From Siphonodentalium dalli (taxonomy: Eukaryota > Mollusca > Scaphopoda > Gadilida > Siphonodentaliidae), in the NCBI GenBank assembly GCA_032622095.1, contig CP136061.1, forward strand, positions 169,761,107 to 169,825,106: 64,000 nt of DNA, written 5' to 3'. The position numbers were made by a program, and so were the translations under genes. Of the stretch, positions 1-12,388 are shown piece after piece; position 1 is the stretch's first letter; each line of letters opens with the position of its first letter. The notes beneath the pieces are model-generated. The model had not been told where the DNA came from and searched no databases. It was given only the letters and a program-made list of their open reading frames with translations.

Positions 1-1080
1 TTTTGCCAACCTGGGAGAGGGTACTGTACTTCAAATCAATGATGAGCCATTATCTTTGGCATAGGTCCCATCAAGCATGTTTTAATTTCGACAGAAATTT
101 TAGGTGTAATCATTTGTCTGTACTTTAGCTTCTTCGTACAATTTGTTATTGAGTTATGCCCCTTGGTTTGTACACACTAAACGCTCAATTTTACCAATTT
201 TTGGACTCAAATTGACCATTTTCAACCCAAAAACAGACCATGATAGAGCGAATGTCAGTAAATAAGCTTCTTCCCCCTGATAGAGCTATGTTAGAGCTGA
301 GCAATATTTGAAATAGAAAAAAAGTTATCTTATCAATTTGAAAAAAATGTCTTGCGAGCCCAGATGACAGAATTCAGGGGAGAGAAATCGGGCTATTTTC
401 CTGTAACCAATAACACAGAGTTGGTCTCCACTGAATACGAAAACCCTGTTGTGTATCCAAATTTTTCATTTTTTGGAGAACTTTCCCAGTTTTGTAAAAT
501 AATTAATTAAACATTCAAACCAGTAAATACACATTATGCCCCCCAGATACTTATTTTTCTATATTCAGACCCCCTACAACCCGTGAAATCGTGTACTGCC
601 ACCTAAGCTCTATGATAATCATGTCCCAATTGTCAGTTGAGATCCAGTTGCTCAACATCAACATTACAATTCGTTCAGGCAAAAGAAATTTCATCGGATA
701 ACAAGAACTATCTTTTTTATTTAGTCATGTATGTTATTGCCAAAGGAGACATTTCTGTCCTGGGCAACTTACTGTAAACTAACAGAGCTGTTTCATGTAT
801 GCTTTTAATAGCAGTATACATGATATGAACTTAGCGATGAGTCGACTTCATGAAATAGAACATGTGCTGATGTAGTCATTGTCAAACTGGCCAGCTATGT
901 CAAATTTTGTAACGTGATTCCTATCACTGAATTTAGAGACGACATTAGTTGATAAAAAAACGCAGATTTTTTAACAAATTGCGCGGCGCAGACTATGAAA
1001 CGAAAAGTTTCTGTGCGTATGTACTAAATATTATTACGACCGTCATGTAACATTTTTATATTGAAAACAATTATTGTAAT
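1..1080. other. Unannotated AT-rich sequence
   Basis: No supportable coding region, RNA gene or transposon end is visible here. Stop codons are frequent in all frames. The first 60 bases loosely resemble the end of a small repeat (GAGGGTACTGTACTTC), but no partner end is seen. Confidence 0.5.
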
Positions 1081-1088
1081 TGTTGTTA

Positions 1089-1210
1089 GTGTGAACATGA
1101 CCATAAAGTTGCCGCATTCATTACCTAACGGGTGATGTAGTGGTTGCTAGTGTGAACATGACCGTAAAGTTGCCGCATTCATTACCTAACGGGTGATGTA
1201 GTGGTTGCTA
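1089..1210. repeat. Two-copy tandem duplication, 61-bp unit
   Basis: The block beginning GTGTGAACATGACC and ending GTAGTGGTTGCTA occurs twice in direct tandem, offset by 61 bases, with one visible difference (CCATAAAG versus CCGTAAAG). It looks like a simple local duplication with no coding sense. Confidence 0.85.
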
Positions 1211-2205
1211 TGGACATATCCACCTTTGAAAACATACCATATGTATGAGTTTCTGATAATTTAACTGATATAACCGTTTCATAATATGGTATGAGTTTCG
1301 GGCAATTTACATGATAATTTTTTTTTAGAATATGCCATATTATGCTTATATTGACAATAATGCATCACTAAAGGTTGTTGAGGTTTCAATGTTGCTAGGT
1401 AACCACCTACCATTGACAACTCTACTTAAAACTGACAGACCATTCAGTTATTTTTATCAGAATGTCAGAATGACGTACCAATCGATCGTTGGAATACATT
1501 TTAATGAGACATGTAAAAATATTGACCCACATTTATGTAGATACCACCTGACCCTCCCCCCACCCCCCATGGAATCCGACACTCGCACCGACACTCGACA
1601 ATGGCATCCATGCAGAACACTCTATCACAGTGTGATAGCATCCACATACTAGTTGCTATACGGTAGGAACTTGTGTCCTTCCAATCCATGCCATAACTAC
1701 ATATATGTCAATACATAGGCATGGGTCATTTACAAGTCTACAGGAGCTCAAACATGAGCATGACCTATATATTTCAGACTGAGATATCATGAACTACCTT
1801 TAGGAACCGGTGCCAATTTCCTATTGGGCAGCCATGGGCCCATTACCAACCCATAGTTCATGACCTATCTATGAGGGGGGGGCCACCCCACCCCCTCTGG
1901 CATCCGGCATAAAATGGGGGGGGGGGGTGGCATCGGGAATACTCCATAACAGAGGATGGCATCCGGAATACTATTTATACCAATTTAACCCATTGTTGCA
2001 AAACGTTTATAGCTAAAACAACGCATTGGTAGTATCAAATGTGCAATTCATTCTACATACAAGAAAACTAAGATGCATGCATCAGGTCGGCCGTGAACTA
2101 TCTACCATAGAATTGTTGTAGCTATCGATTATACATTTTGGAACACCTGTCTGTATGTATGTGTGTATGCATGAATGCATGTGTGTATGTGTTATAGACT
2201 CTAAC
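1211..2205. other. Non-coding interval with short GC-rich direct repeats
   Basis: No gene is supported. Around 1860-1975 a G/C-homopolymer stretch is interspersed with near-identical copies of TGGCATCCGGAATA. Around 2150-2190 there is a TGTATG-rich simple repeat. A short perfect palindrome, CTATCACAGTGTGATAG, lies near 1620-1640. Confidence 0.5.
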
Positions 2206-2209
2206 ACTG

Positions 2210-2790
2210 CTCGACTGATCCGACTCGGATTTGGTATTTAACGTGTCAACTTGACCTCGCTCATAGGCATGTTTCTGGACCTTGACCGATCCGACTAAAA
2301 ATTTGTGTGTAGGACTACTTCGATCCCGGGAGCAATATGGACGGGTCCAATTTCACGTGGGACCATGTTCTCGAACGTGCTGATGTAGGCATGTTTCTGG
2401 ACTATTTGGACGGGTCAAATCTTGATCCCGACCTGACTTTGACATTCAAAAAGATCAATTCAAGGTCAAATCTGGTAAAACGGAAGTATTTCAACGAAAT
2501 ATAATACCTACTGTTACTTTTGTCCCAGGAGTGTTTCGGGTGGGTCAAATTATGACCCTGACCTGATCTTGACATTCAAAATTGTCAATTCAAGGTCAAA
2601 TCGGGTAAAGCCGGGCGGATTTCGACGGGTACTTTTGTCGTGACTTTTGTCCGGGGAGTGTTTTGGACGGATCAAATCGTGACCCGACATGACGTTCACC
2701 TTTAAAATGGTCAATTCAAGGTTAAATCGCGCAATTCTCCGAAAATCAGAGGGGAACATCCCGGACGAAGTAGGGTCCACCAGCTACTAT
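2210..2790. repeat. Degenerate tandem repeat, unit about 110-130 bp
   Basis: Blocks containing GACCTGA-CTTGACATTCAAAA followed by TCAATTCAAGGTCAAATC recur near 2420-2480, 2550-2610 and 2675-2730, each preceded by a variant of GGACGGGTCAAAT. The copies are diverged. Short open frames here are by-products of the repeat and show no protein family signal. Confidence 0.6.
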
Positions 2791-2929
2791 TATATATTTC
2801 TAGATTTAGTTACAAACTAAATACCTGTATATTGTACAAAGAAATGTTTGACAAATATATCTGTATCAATATTACCATACGGGTCATTAAAATAGATACG
2901 ACGAAACAAATTTTGAAGGGTGCATGGTA

Positions 2930-4335
2930 TCAGGTAAATTTTTATATTTCAAATGATGACAGGAATGCGGAAAGTTGAAGTACCTACGTAATACTGGCTA
3001 TCCGAATGAAGAGATATGTACATGTATATAAAAACCAAAATAGAAGATGACTGCTGGCGACAATGTTTTCCACAAAAATTCAAAGCATTCGATAGCTCCC
3101 ATCTAGTTGTCAGCCCGAAGATCAATATAAAGTGTGGTGACTATCAGATGAGGGATATGACTGTACAGTTGCTAAACAATTCAGTCACGTAAAAGAGGAT
3201 CAAACAGTAAGATACCAAATTGCTGCCTGTGGTAATGTTTTTTAACGAAATTCGGGAAAATTAGATTACTCTCACCCTGGTTATCCAGAAGATCATTATG
3301 GAATCTGGTGACGATCGGACAAGGGGTGTCGTCTGTAGGATCAACCAAATTATTTAGCCATAAAAATAGTAAAATTCAAGATCACCGCTGGCAGTGATGT
3401 CTTCACAAGGACAGCTTGAGAACAAAACATGGCTCACATCTAGCGGTGACCCAAACTATCCACATGAGAAAAAGTTCTCCAATAAAAGCTGGCTGCAGGG
3501 TGCGCCAATTGATTCAAATTCGAAATTTAACAGGGTGTACTGGTTGTGGCCATGTTTTCCCCTCAAATTTGATAGACTGATGGACAAAACCACTGAATCC
3601 GTTGAATCAATATACATGTATACATGGATTAATTTATATGCATTGTTATACACAGTATTGGTATATAAAGGTACTGAAAATAACAATATTACTAGTATAC
3701 ACAAAATAAACCATATATCATGGCTATGGGTTCTAATATCCGAATATGACAGCTGATAACTTGGTGTGAATTGAAGAGTGGTGGTGTCTCAAGCATATCT
3801 AACCCTCCACGTTAGAAACATGCCATTAAATGTCATAAGTATAATCTAGCTTGAGGACAGAAGTTTTCCAAAAAAAAACCCTTAATTCAACCAGGTCCTC
3901 GCGCGATGTATGGTCGATCACATGATGATCTAGGGGGGATTAGAATTGTTGTATAAAAACAGCACTGCATGTGAATATAAAATAAAATAGTGCTACATCT
4001 TATTACAGATTATTGCCATATATAATCAGTGACTATACAGACAGTCTGACAAAATAAAGTTTCAGTGACACTCTATCCGAAGAGGGGAATAATTCCATCT
4101 GTTACAGCCAATGGAGCAATTATGAATCTGGAAAGGTGAAATTTCTAAGTAATACTAGATATCGACATGACGCGATAACATATAACGTAAATGCAATATG
4201 GCCGCTGGCGACCATTTTTTCCTATAAAATTAAAAAAATATTTGATAGCTCTCATCTGATAGATGAATATCAAGATAAATATGAAGTTTAGTGATGATCG
4301 GATGAGTGAAGTGGACTGTGCTAAACGGTTTAGTA
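2930..4335 (+). repeat. Decayed relatives of the 160-bp monomer element
   Basis: Several stretches (about 2950-3120, 3190-3330, 3360-3600, 4080-4330) resemble the array that starts at 5603. Shared traits are a GAGGGGAATAATT start, AAATGG-CCGCTGGCGACC-type segments, 'GATAGCTCCCATCTAGTTGTCA', and a GTGATGATCGGATGAG-type end. They are much more diverged than the main array and probably represent older insertions of the same or a sister family. The family link was judged by eye. Confidence 0.45.
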
Positions 4336-4339
4336 ATGC

Positions 4340-4630
4340 TTAAAAAGATTTTTACCTTAATATTTTTATGTTCACTTTATAAACTTCACTGAGTCATCTT
4401 TGTCATGTATTGAGTTTGATATCTTTTGTTAACAGTTTATAAATCACGTATGTCTCATGTTTTTATTTTAATTTATGTGTTTATTATCATTAAATAAAGT
4501 TGCATTCCTTAAAAAGATTCTTACCTCAATGTTTTTATGTTCACTTTATAAACTCCACTGAGTCATCTTTGTCATATATTGAATTTGATATCTTTTGTTA
4601 ACAGTTTATAAATTATGTATGTCTCGTGTT
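4340..4630. repeat. Tandem duplication, 169-bp offset
   Basis: The block starting TTAAAAAGATT and running through GTTCACTTTATAAAC, GAGTCATCTTTGTCAT and AACAGTTTATAAAT occurs at 4340 and again at 4509. The second copy is partial, ending near 4630. Divergence is low. No coding function is evident. Confidence 0.75.
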
Positions 4631-5602
4631 CGTTATTATATTATATACACTTTATAGTGTGTTTCAGAACGAAAACAAAATGAACAAAATCAACAAATTT
4701 GTAAATTTAAAAACAATTCAAACGTTGTTGTATTCCATGTCCCAGCCCGGACATATACACCAAATTTCAATAATATTCATTGAGAAACAACGGACCAAAC
4801 GCCATATAACACCCCGTATGCATCTTTTATTCCGAGTTGGCCTTTTATTCCGAGTTGGCACGCGCCATTGGAGCGAGTTAGCCCTGGGGCGAGTACGCCG
4901 ATTCCGACACCTTTTCTATTTGCAGCAGGTTAAGTTTACGCGTAATTTAATTTACAAAGTTCCCCAATTGGTATCGTAAATAGAGCGACCTTATTTGACA
5001 GAGAACGCCTCTGTTATTGATTATAAAGTTGCTATACATTAAAAACGACAATTCACATGCTCGTTCAAGCGCAGTAGTCTATTTTCCCCATGTTAAAGGA
5101 CATCCACAAATACTAAATAACGCTAACTTACTGCCGAATGTTTTACACGACAACTGTTAACATATTTGGGCTGAATTCATCTGACGCGGTATTATTCCTC
5201 AAAATAAACAACACAACCATCGTTACTTGGAAATGTAGTTTGGGCTAACATTTACATAAATCCTCCATATCATTATTCCGACACACACGTCAGATGAAAA
5301 ACGCACATGAAGTAACCGGCCAAATTGGCCGAAATGACCATATATACCCAAAGAAAGAATGAGACGTGGGAGTGCTATGCAACTATCCCTTTACGTTGCT
5401 ATATTCCGTTTCCGTGTCACAGCATAAAAACCTTCCATGGGGGATTCTGGGTCGGGTTTTAGCCTCTTCAATGATATTTTTGTTTTGAAATTCACCACAC
5501 CCAACGATGCGGCCAACTGAGTATTAACACCGTACTCATTGATGAGGAGGGTTTTTAGCTCCGATAATGAAATATTGGTTCCATTTGACAGAGACAAACA
5601 AT
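4631..5602. other. Non-coding interval
   Basis: No recognised gene. There is a direct repeat of TTTTATTCCGAGTTGGC near 4826-4860. A 68-codon minus-strand open frame at 5391-5597 has mixed composition but no recognised family and no visible partner exon, so it is not called as a gene. Confidence 0.4.
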
Positions 5603-7905
5603 GAAAGTGTCAATGACACTGTAGCTCAACTTAGGTAGGGGAATAATTTAATGGTCGACAGTAAATGGAGGAATAGGAAAAGTGCTAATTGAAATGTCTA
5701 AGAAAGACTAGATGTACATGTCAATATCAACATTCATAACAGGTTTCATAATGATCGGATCAGGGATGTGGTGATTATGGTGTGCCAAAGGATTTATTGA
5801 TGCAAAGAGTAAATTCTAAAATGGCCACCGGCAGCCATGTTTTTTTCCGAATTACCTCAAAATGACTTGTTCCCATCTACAGCCTTTACAAATCTCATAA
5901 TGATCTGATAAAAGGTATGACCTGTAGCCTATGCCAATGGATTTAGTCATGCAAAGAGTAAAATCCAAGATGGCTGCTGGCGGCCATGTTTTTCGGCTGA
6001 ACGACCCCAAAATGACTCGTTTCCCATCTACATGTCATTGTAAACATACATGACAAATTTCATGAAGTTCCGACCAAAGCTACGACCTGTAGCCCGCGCC
6101 AAAGGATTTAGTCATGCAAAGAGCAAAATCCAAGATGGCTGCTGGCGGCCATGTTTTTTGGCCGAACGACCCCAAAATGACTCGTTCCCATCTACATCTT
6201 ATTGTTAACATCCATGACAAATTTCATGAAGTTCTGACCAAAGCTACAACCTGTAGCCCGCGCCAAAGGATTTAGTCATGCAAAGAGTAAAATCCAAGAT
6301 GGCTGCTGACGGCCAGGTTTTTTGGCCGAACGACCCCAAAATCACTCGTTCCCATCTACATGTCAATATTAACATCCATGACAAATTTCATGATGATCAA
6401 ACGAACAGTACGACCTGTAGCCCGCGCCAATGGATTGAATTTTGAAATCCAAGATGGCCACCAGCGGCCATGTTTTTTTGCCGAATGACCCCAAAATGAC
6501 TCGTTCCCATTTACATGTCAATGGCAACATTCATGACAAACTTCATAAACATCGGACCAAAGGTACGACCTGTAGCCCGCGGCAAAGGATTTAGTCATGC
6601 AAAGAGTAAAATCCAAGATGGCTGCTGGCGGCCATGTTTTTTGGCCAAACGACCCCAAAATGACTCGTTCCCATCTACATCTTATTGTTAACATCCATGA
6701 CAAATTTCATGAAGTTCTGACCAAAGCTACAACCTGTAACCCGCGCCAAAGAATTTAGTCATGCAAAGAGTAAAATCCAAGATGGCTGCTGGCGGCCATG
6801 TTTTTTGGCTGAACGACCCCAAAATCACTCGTTCCCATCTACATGTCAATATTAACATCCATGACAAATTTCATGATGATCAGACAAACAGCACGACCTG
6901 TAGCCCGCGCCAATGGATTGAATTTTGAAATCCAAGATGGCCACCAGCGGCCATGTTTTTTTGCCGAATGACCCCAAAATGACTCGTTCCCATTTACATG
7001 TCAATGGCAACATTCATGACAAACTTCATAAACATCGGACCAAAGGTACGACCTGTAGCCACAGGTCCCCAGAACAAAAATTTACCCCACCCCCAATAAT
7101 ACTATAGGATTAAGTATTATTGGGGGTGGGGTCAATTTTTGTTCTGGGGACCTGTGCCTGTAGCCCGCTGCAAAGGATTTAGTCATGCAAAGAGTAAAAT
7201 CCAAGATGGCTGCTGGCGGCCATGTTTTTTGGCCAAACGACCCCAAAATGACTCGTTCCCATCTACATGTCAATGTCAACATTCATGACAAAATTCATAA
7301 AGATCAGACCATAGGTACGACCTGTAGCCCACGCCAAAGGATTTAGTCATGCAAAGAGTAAAATCCATGATGGCTGCTGGCGGCCATGTTTTTTGGCCGA
7401 ACAACCCCAAAATCACTCGTTCCCATCTACATGTCATTGTTAACATCCATGACAAATTTCATGAAGTTCTGATAAAAACTACGACCTGTAGCCTGCGCCA
7501 AAGGATTTAGTCATGCAAAGAGTAAAATCCAAGATGGCTGCCAGCGGCCATGTTTTTTGGCCGAACGACCCCAAAATGACTCGTTCCCAACTACATGTCA
7601 ATATTAACATCCATGACAAATTTCATAATGATCAGACGAACAGTACGACCTGTAGCCCGCGCCAATGGATTGAATTTTGAAATCCAAAATGGCCACCAGC
7701 GGCCATGTTTTTTGGCCGAATGACCCCAAAATGACTCGTTCCCATCTACATGTCAATGTCAACATTCATGACAAATTTCATAAAGATCAGACCAAAGGTA
7801 CGACCTGTAGCCCGCGCCAAAGGAAATTGTTGACGGACACACGCACACACGGACGACGGACGCCAAACCATGGCAATAGCTCAAACTTACAAAACTCAAC
7901 AAAAA
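5603..7905 (+). mobile_element. Non-autonomous element with about 160-bp tandem core (family A, plus copy)
   Basis: The element begins with a small palindrome (AGTGTCAATGACACT) and TAGCTCAACTT at 5622-5632. It then carries about a dozen monomers of roughly 160 bp, each containing CAAGATGGC-GC, GGCGGCCATG-TTTTTTGGCC, GACCCCAAAATGACTCG, CATGACAAATTTCAT and GACCTGTAGCCCGCGCCAA. It ends in GGAAATTGTTGACGGACAC, a GGAC-rich stretch and CCATGGCAATAGCTCAAAC. No protein is encoded; open frames inside are repeat artefacts. A related copy lies inverted at 57457-59232 and a short 3' end at 41291-41475. The end structure and tandem core resemble bivalve pearl/HINE (Helentron-associated) elements, but that assignment is inference. 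Confidence 0.75.
7060..7156. mobile_element. 97-bp hairpin MITE with 8-bp target duplication
   Basis: A near-perfect palindrome with ends CACAGGTCCCCAGAAC / GTTCTGGGGACCTGTG interrupts one monomer of the array. It is flanked on both sides by CCTGTAGC (7052-7059 and 7157-7164), an 8-bp duplication of the target. Removing it would leave a normal monomer. The 8-bp duplication is typical of hAT-type insertion; no transposase is present. Confidence 0.88.
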
Positions 7906-8431
7906 AGATTTTTAACTTTAAAGAAAAATTCGGACTAATAATATCGATATGGTGTCACAAGAAGCTTGTACAGAAAAAATTATTCAAATCGGTTCATATT
8001 TGTTAAAGTTATTAAGTCAAAATAAGTCGAAAATGAAGTGTAATATTACGAAAAACAGTCTGAGCCAATCCCTAGCCGCATCATGTAGAGAGGGTATTGT
8101 GAGAAGCATGTATACCAAAAATTATTGAAATCGGTTCATATTTGTTAAAGTTATTAAGTTGGACAGAATTTTCTGAGTCAAAACAAGTCGAAAAAGAGGC
8201 GTAACTTGAAAAAGAAAAGTCGGACCGAACCGCAATTAGCATCATGCGGAGAGACCGTCCTACGGAGATTGCATACAAAAAATTATTGAAATCGGTTAAT
8301 AGTTGTTCGAGTTATGAGGTCGGACGGACGGACGGAAGGACACACGGATGGAGAAAGCGTGACGGACAGATGGACGGATGGACGTAGTCAATCCAGTATA
8401 CCCCCCATTTTCTTCGAAAGAGGGGGTATAA
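7906..8431 (+). mobile_element. Second tandem-core element (family B) with palindromic end
   Basis: Three diverged units of about 130 bp contain AAAAATTATTGAAATCGGTT and CATATTTGTTAAAGTTATTAAG (near 7970, 8125 and 8278). They are followed by a GGACGGACGG-type tail and a hairpin, TATACCCCCC...GGGGGTATA, at about 8396-8431. The architecture parallels family A but the sequence is different. It is non-coding and directly abuts the family A element. Confidence 0.6.
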
Positions 8432-8526
8432 AAAAGATGAATAACTCTAGAATGGAAAATCAGAACAAAACGATGGTACCCTCTATTTAATGTCCTCATA
8501 GTAGTGAACATTCGAGATATGAGAAC

Positions 8527-8529
8527 TCA
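8527..8529. other. Target-site duplication TCA, left of foldback copy 1
   Basis: TCA at 8527-8529 is repeated at 14576-14578, exactly outside the inverted termini TAGTTAGGG...CCAACTA. Confidence 0.7.
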
Positions 8530-10484
8530 TAGTTAGGGAGCCCGCATATGTTCTATTTACACTTTTGCGTACAAAAGGTTTGACCCCCTAAAGTTGGTAC
8601 CAATAATGGAACATTCTGAAAAACCGATTTCTTAAGTTGCGCATTCCTGGGGTTTAGGGGCCGCTGAACCCCAAAAAGTGCCAAAAATCACTTCTATTTA
8701 CACTTCCGCGTACATCGATGAATTTTGGTTTGATGATACTCCTAAGTGTACTGATTAAGAAAACACAACTTAAGAAAGGGATTTTCCTGGGGTTTTCAGA
8801 TAAGAAAGTGGGTCCCATGCTGAACCCCAAAACGTGATTTTTCACTTTTTGTTATACTTTCGCGTACATCCATAATTTTTGGTCTCAAAGTACTTTGATA
8901 TATACTAATTATAAAAACACAACTTAAGAAGCAACTTTTCCTGGGGTTTTAAGATAAGAAGGGGGTCATCGGGTCACCCCTCAAAACGTAAAAAATCACT
9001 TTTATTTACATGATTGCATTCGTCCAACGTGTGTGTATGTGCGTACACCCCTGGAACGTTGCACTATTACAACCAATACATCCCTAAATCGATACGATCA
9101 ACTTAAGAAATATATATTCATGTCGTTTTCTGATAATGGTAAATATTGCCCCAGTGTGTCCTGCAATCGCTTACAAGTTGTGGTTGATGTACACAATTGA
9201 CTAATCTGTTTTCTATACATTGCATACTAACATGTCTGATGCACCATGGATCATTTTTACTATTGTCACCACTGACATCACCAGAAATATTGAATTTTTC
9301 TCTCACAAACTTGACATAAATATCGGCAAAAATTCACTTTTCAGGGTTCGATCATTTGTTCAAGTAAAATGTAACTATCTTTGGATTGAAAGGTATTTAT
9401 TGTTTTGGTCTATCTTAAATGTATCACACTACGGTGTTTATAGACTAAATTGCTCAAGATGGCTTCCAAAATGGCAACCAAATTTGTAAAAAGTTAAAAG
9501 TTAACATATCCCGAACATTATTCTCTGCATTATCCGAAAAAAGGTGGCAAATTGTGACTCACTTGGTTATTGTACGTGTTAGTTACAATGTAATTAACTG
9601 ACAACTACGTTCTATTATGTTTGTCCCAGTTCCGTGTGGGGCATGACAAATTCATTTTAAAGTTGCAGTATGGAATTTTGCGGAAAACCTCTTTTGTGCT
9701 TCTGGCCATATTATTGAAAGGGAATGGGCAGAACTTTGAGACGGAACTGAGATGAGCCATGATATGTGGGTATTCTGGCCCATTATGATAAAAAAATTAT
9801 CAACTGGATACAGGGTGGAAGTTAAGATGGCATCCAGGGAGTTACTCAATGATCATAGATGATGATAATAGGTATACACGGAGTTATTGTATGGTCATGA
9901 ATGATGTGTGGGTATAAAGGGAGTGCCCTGTTTGTAACGGTGGGACGTATATTTATATATGTTGTGGATGTGTTATCATTGGTGGTGTATGGGGAGTAGA
10001 TTTATTATCATGGATGGCGTGTATGAGTATGGCAAGTATGGAACCTGTGAGTGGTCGTATGTGCGGATATTGGTATATCTGGAGGGATCACCATTGGTGG
10101 TGTGCATATGTATACTTGGATTGACTCTATGGTCATGTGTACGGCGAATAGGTATACATGTAGTGGCTGTATGGTCCATCATGGTGAGGTGAATATGTAT
10201 ACAATGAGTGATTGTATGATCGTGAATGTAGTGAATGTGTATACATAGAGTGACTATATGGTCATGTGTCGGGTGTAGGTGTATACCTGGTGTTCATGCA
10301 TGGTGACTCGTGGCTGTATCGTCATTTGTGGTATGTACGGGTATAACCAAGTATAGGGCTGTACGATCAGGTGTACTAGTACATGTACGTGTATAAAGTG
10401 GGTGACTGTGTTGTCATTTGTGTGGTGTTTATGTACATATGGAGTGACTGGGGTAATGGGTGGGTTGTACATGTGTACCTTGGG

Positions 10485-10562
10485 CGGCTATCGCTTTCCA
10501 CAATAACTCAAGGATATGTTAATCAATAGAGAGGTCATGTCATATCGTGGAAAGCGATAGCC
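10485..10562. repeat. Central 78-bp hairpin of foldback copy 1
   Basis: CGGCTATCGCTTTCCAC at 10485-10501 pairs with GTGGAAAGCGATAGCC at 10547-10562 around a non-palindromic spacer. It sits where the minisatellite flips strand. The same hairpin occurs inverted in copy 3 and is missing in copy 2. Confidence 0.85.
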
Positions 10563-11350
10563 ACCCATTATCACACAGTCATTACATATATACATAAACA
10601 CCACAGACATAACAATATAGTGACCCACTGTATACATGTATACCTGACCCATGACCACGAATGACCATACAGCCACGCGTCACAATGCAGGCACACCGGG
10701 TATACTCCTAAACATGACACATAACCATATAGTCACTCCTTGTATATCCATTCATCTCACCATTGGCCATAAGGTCATCCCCTGTATACCTATTCTCCAA
10801 ACGCATGGTCAAATATACAATCAATATAAACATCAACACCACAACAATGACAATAAAGTCACTCCGGTATACATATGCACATCACCAATGGCCATATAGC
10901 CACTCGCTTCATACACATACCCTCACCCATGTTACCTGGTATACTCCTTCACCTGACCTATGGCCATATAGTCACCCCGTGTGTACCTATTCAAAACATT
11001 CATACACGATCATGGTCAATCCTTGTATACATATTCACCTCAACATTGGACATGTCAATACCTGTATCCCTATTTGTCACACCATAGCCGAATAGCCACT
11101 CAAGATATACTAATACACCCCAGCCATGACATGTCAGTATAGTCACTCCATGTATGCATATGCACCTCATCCATGACCATATAGCCACTCGCTATATACA
11201 CATGTCCCTCGCCAATGACAATAAAGCAACACGTGTGTGTACTGGTATAACCTACACATGACGATACCGACACGAGTCACCAAACAGAAACACCAGGTAC
11301 ATGTATACTCATACGCCTGTCACCCCCTGTATATATGTTCATTACATTTA

Positions 11351-12388
11351 TGATCATACAGTCACTACTTGTATACCTACATGTAACCATATCACCATTA
11401 ACCATACGGTCACTACATGTATACCTATTCGACACTCATAGTCACATAACCACTCGATATACATATGCAGCCCACCCTAGACCATAAATTCACTCCAGGT
11501 ATACATGTAAACCTCACGAATGGCCATTCAGCCCTTCCAGATATACAAAAAAAACGCACATACGACCACTCAAACAATCCATACTTGCATATACACCTCA
11601 CGCATGACAATTCAGCAATTCACTGTATAATCATACACGCCATCCATGATAATACAGCTAAGCCATATACACCCACCAATGATAATACATACACGAGATA
11701 TATAAATATACATCCCACCCGTTACCACAAGGACACTCACTATGTACCCACACGCTCGATAATGTCCACCCAGCTTACTCCAGGTATTCATATTCAATCA
11801 TGACCGTACAGTCATTCCATGTATACCTATACACATTACCCGTAACCATAACATCACACACCCCATCCATGATCATACAGTCACTACTTGTATACCTACA
11901 TGTAACCATATCACCATTAACCATACGGTCACTACATGTATACCTATTCGACACTCATAGTCACATAACCACTCGATATACATATGCAGCCCACCCTAGA
12001 CCATAAATTCACTCCAGGTATACATGTAAACCTCACGAATGGCCATTCAGCCCTTCCAGATATACAAAAAAAACGCACATACGACCACTCAAACAATCCA
12101 TACTTGCATATACACCTCACGCATGACAATTCAGCAATTCACTGTATAATCATACACGCCATCCATGATAATACAGCTAAGCCATATACACCCACCAATG
12201 ATAATACATACACGAGATATATAAATATACATCCCACCCGTTACCACAAGGACACTCACTATGTACCCACACGCTCGATAATGTCCACCCAGCTTACTCC
12301 AGGTATTCATATTCAATCATGACCGTACAGTCATTCCATGTATACCTATACACATTACCCGTAACCATAACATCACACACCCCATCCA
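11351..12388. repeat. Exact-looking 519-bp tandem duplication in the core
   Basis: The block starting TGATCATACAGTCACTAC at 11351 is repeated at 11870 with an offset of 519 bases. The repeated open frames translate identically, so the two blocks are essentially identical. Copies 2 and 3 have the corresponding segment once. It may be a recent duplication or an assembly artefact. Confidence 0.85.

Noticed and set aside
3394-3756. A 120-codon open frame.
   Set aside because: It lies within decayed family A-like repeat sequence and has no family signal or conserved start context.
9220-9489. Open frame of 89 codons that recurs with similar translation at 39215-39484 and in part at 17519-17975 and 33563-33904.
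   Set aside because: It lies in the foldback arms, which are similar in DNA sequence anyway. Other copies shift frame, there is no domain signal, and conservation is no better than that of the surrounding non-coding arm.
11465-12322. Repeated frame of 112 codons rich in His, Thr, Tyr and Asn.
   Set aside because: It is the translation of the minisatellite and its 519-bp duplication. The repeat unit lacks stops in several frames.
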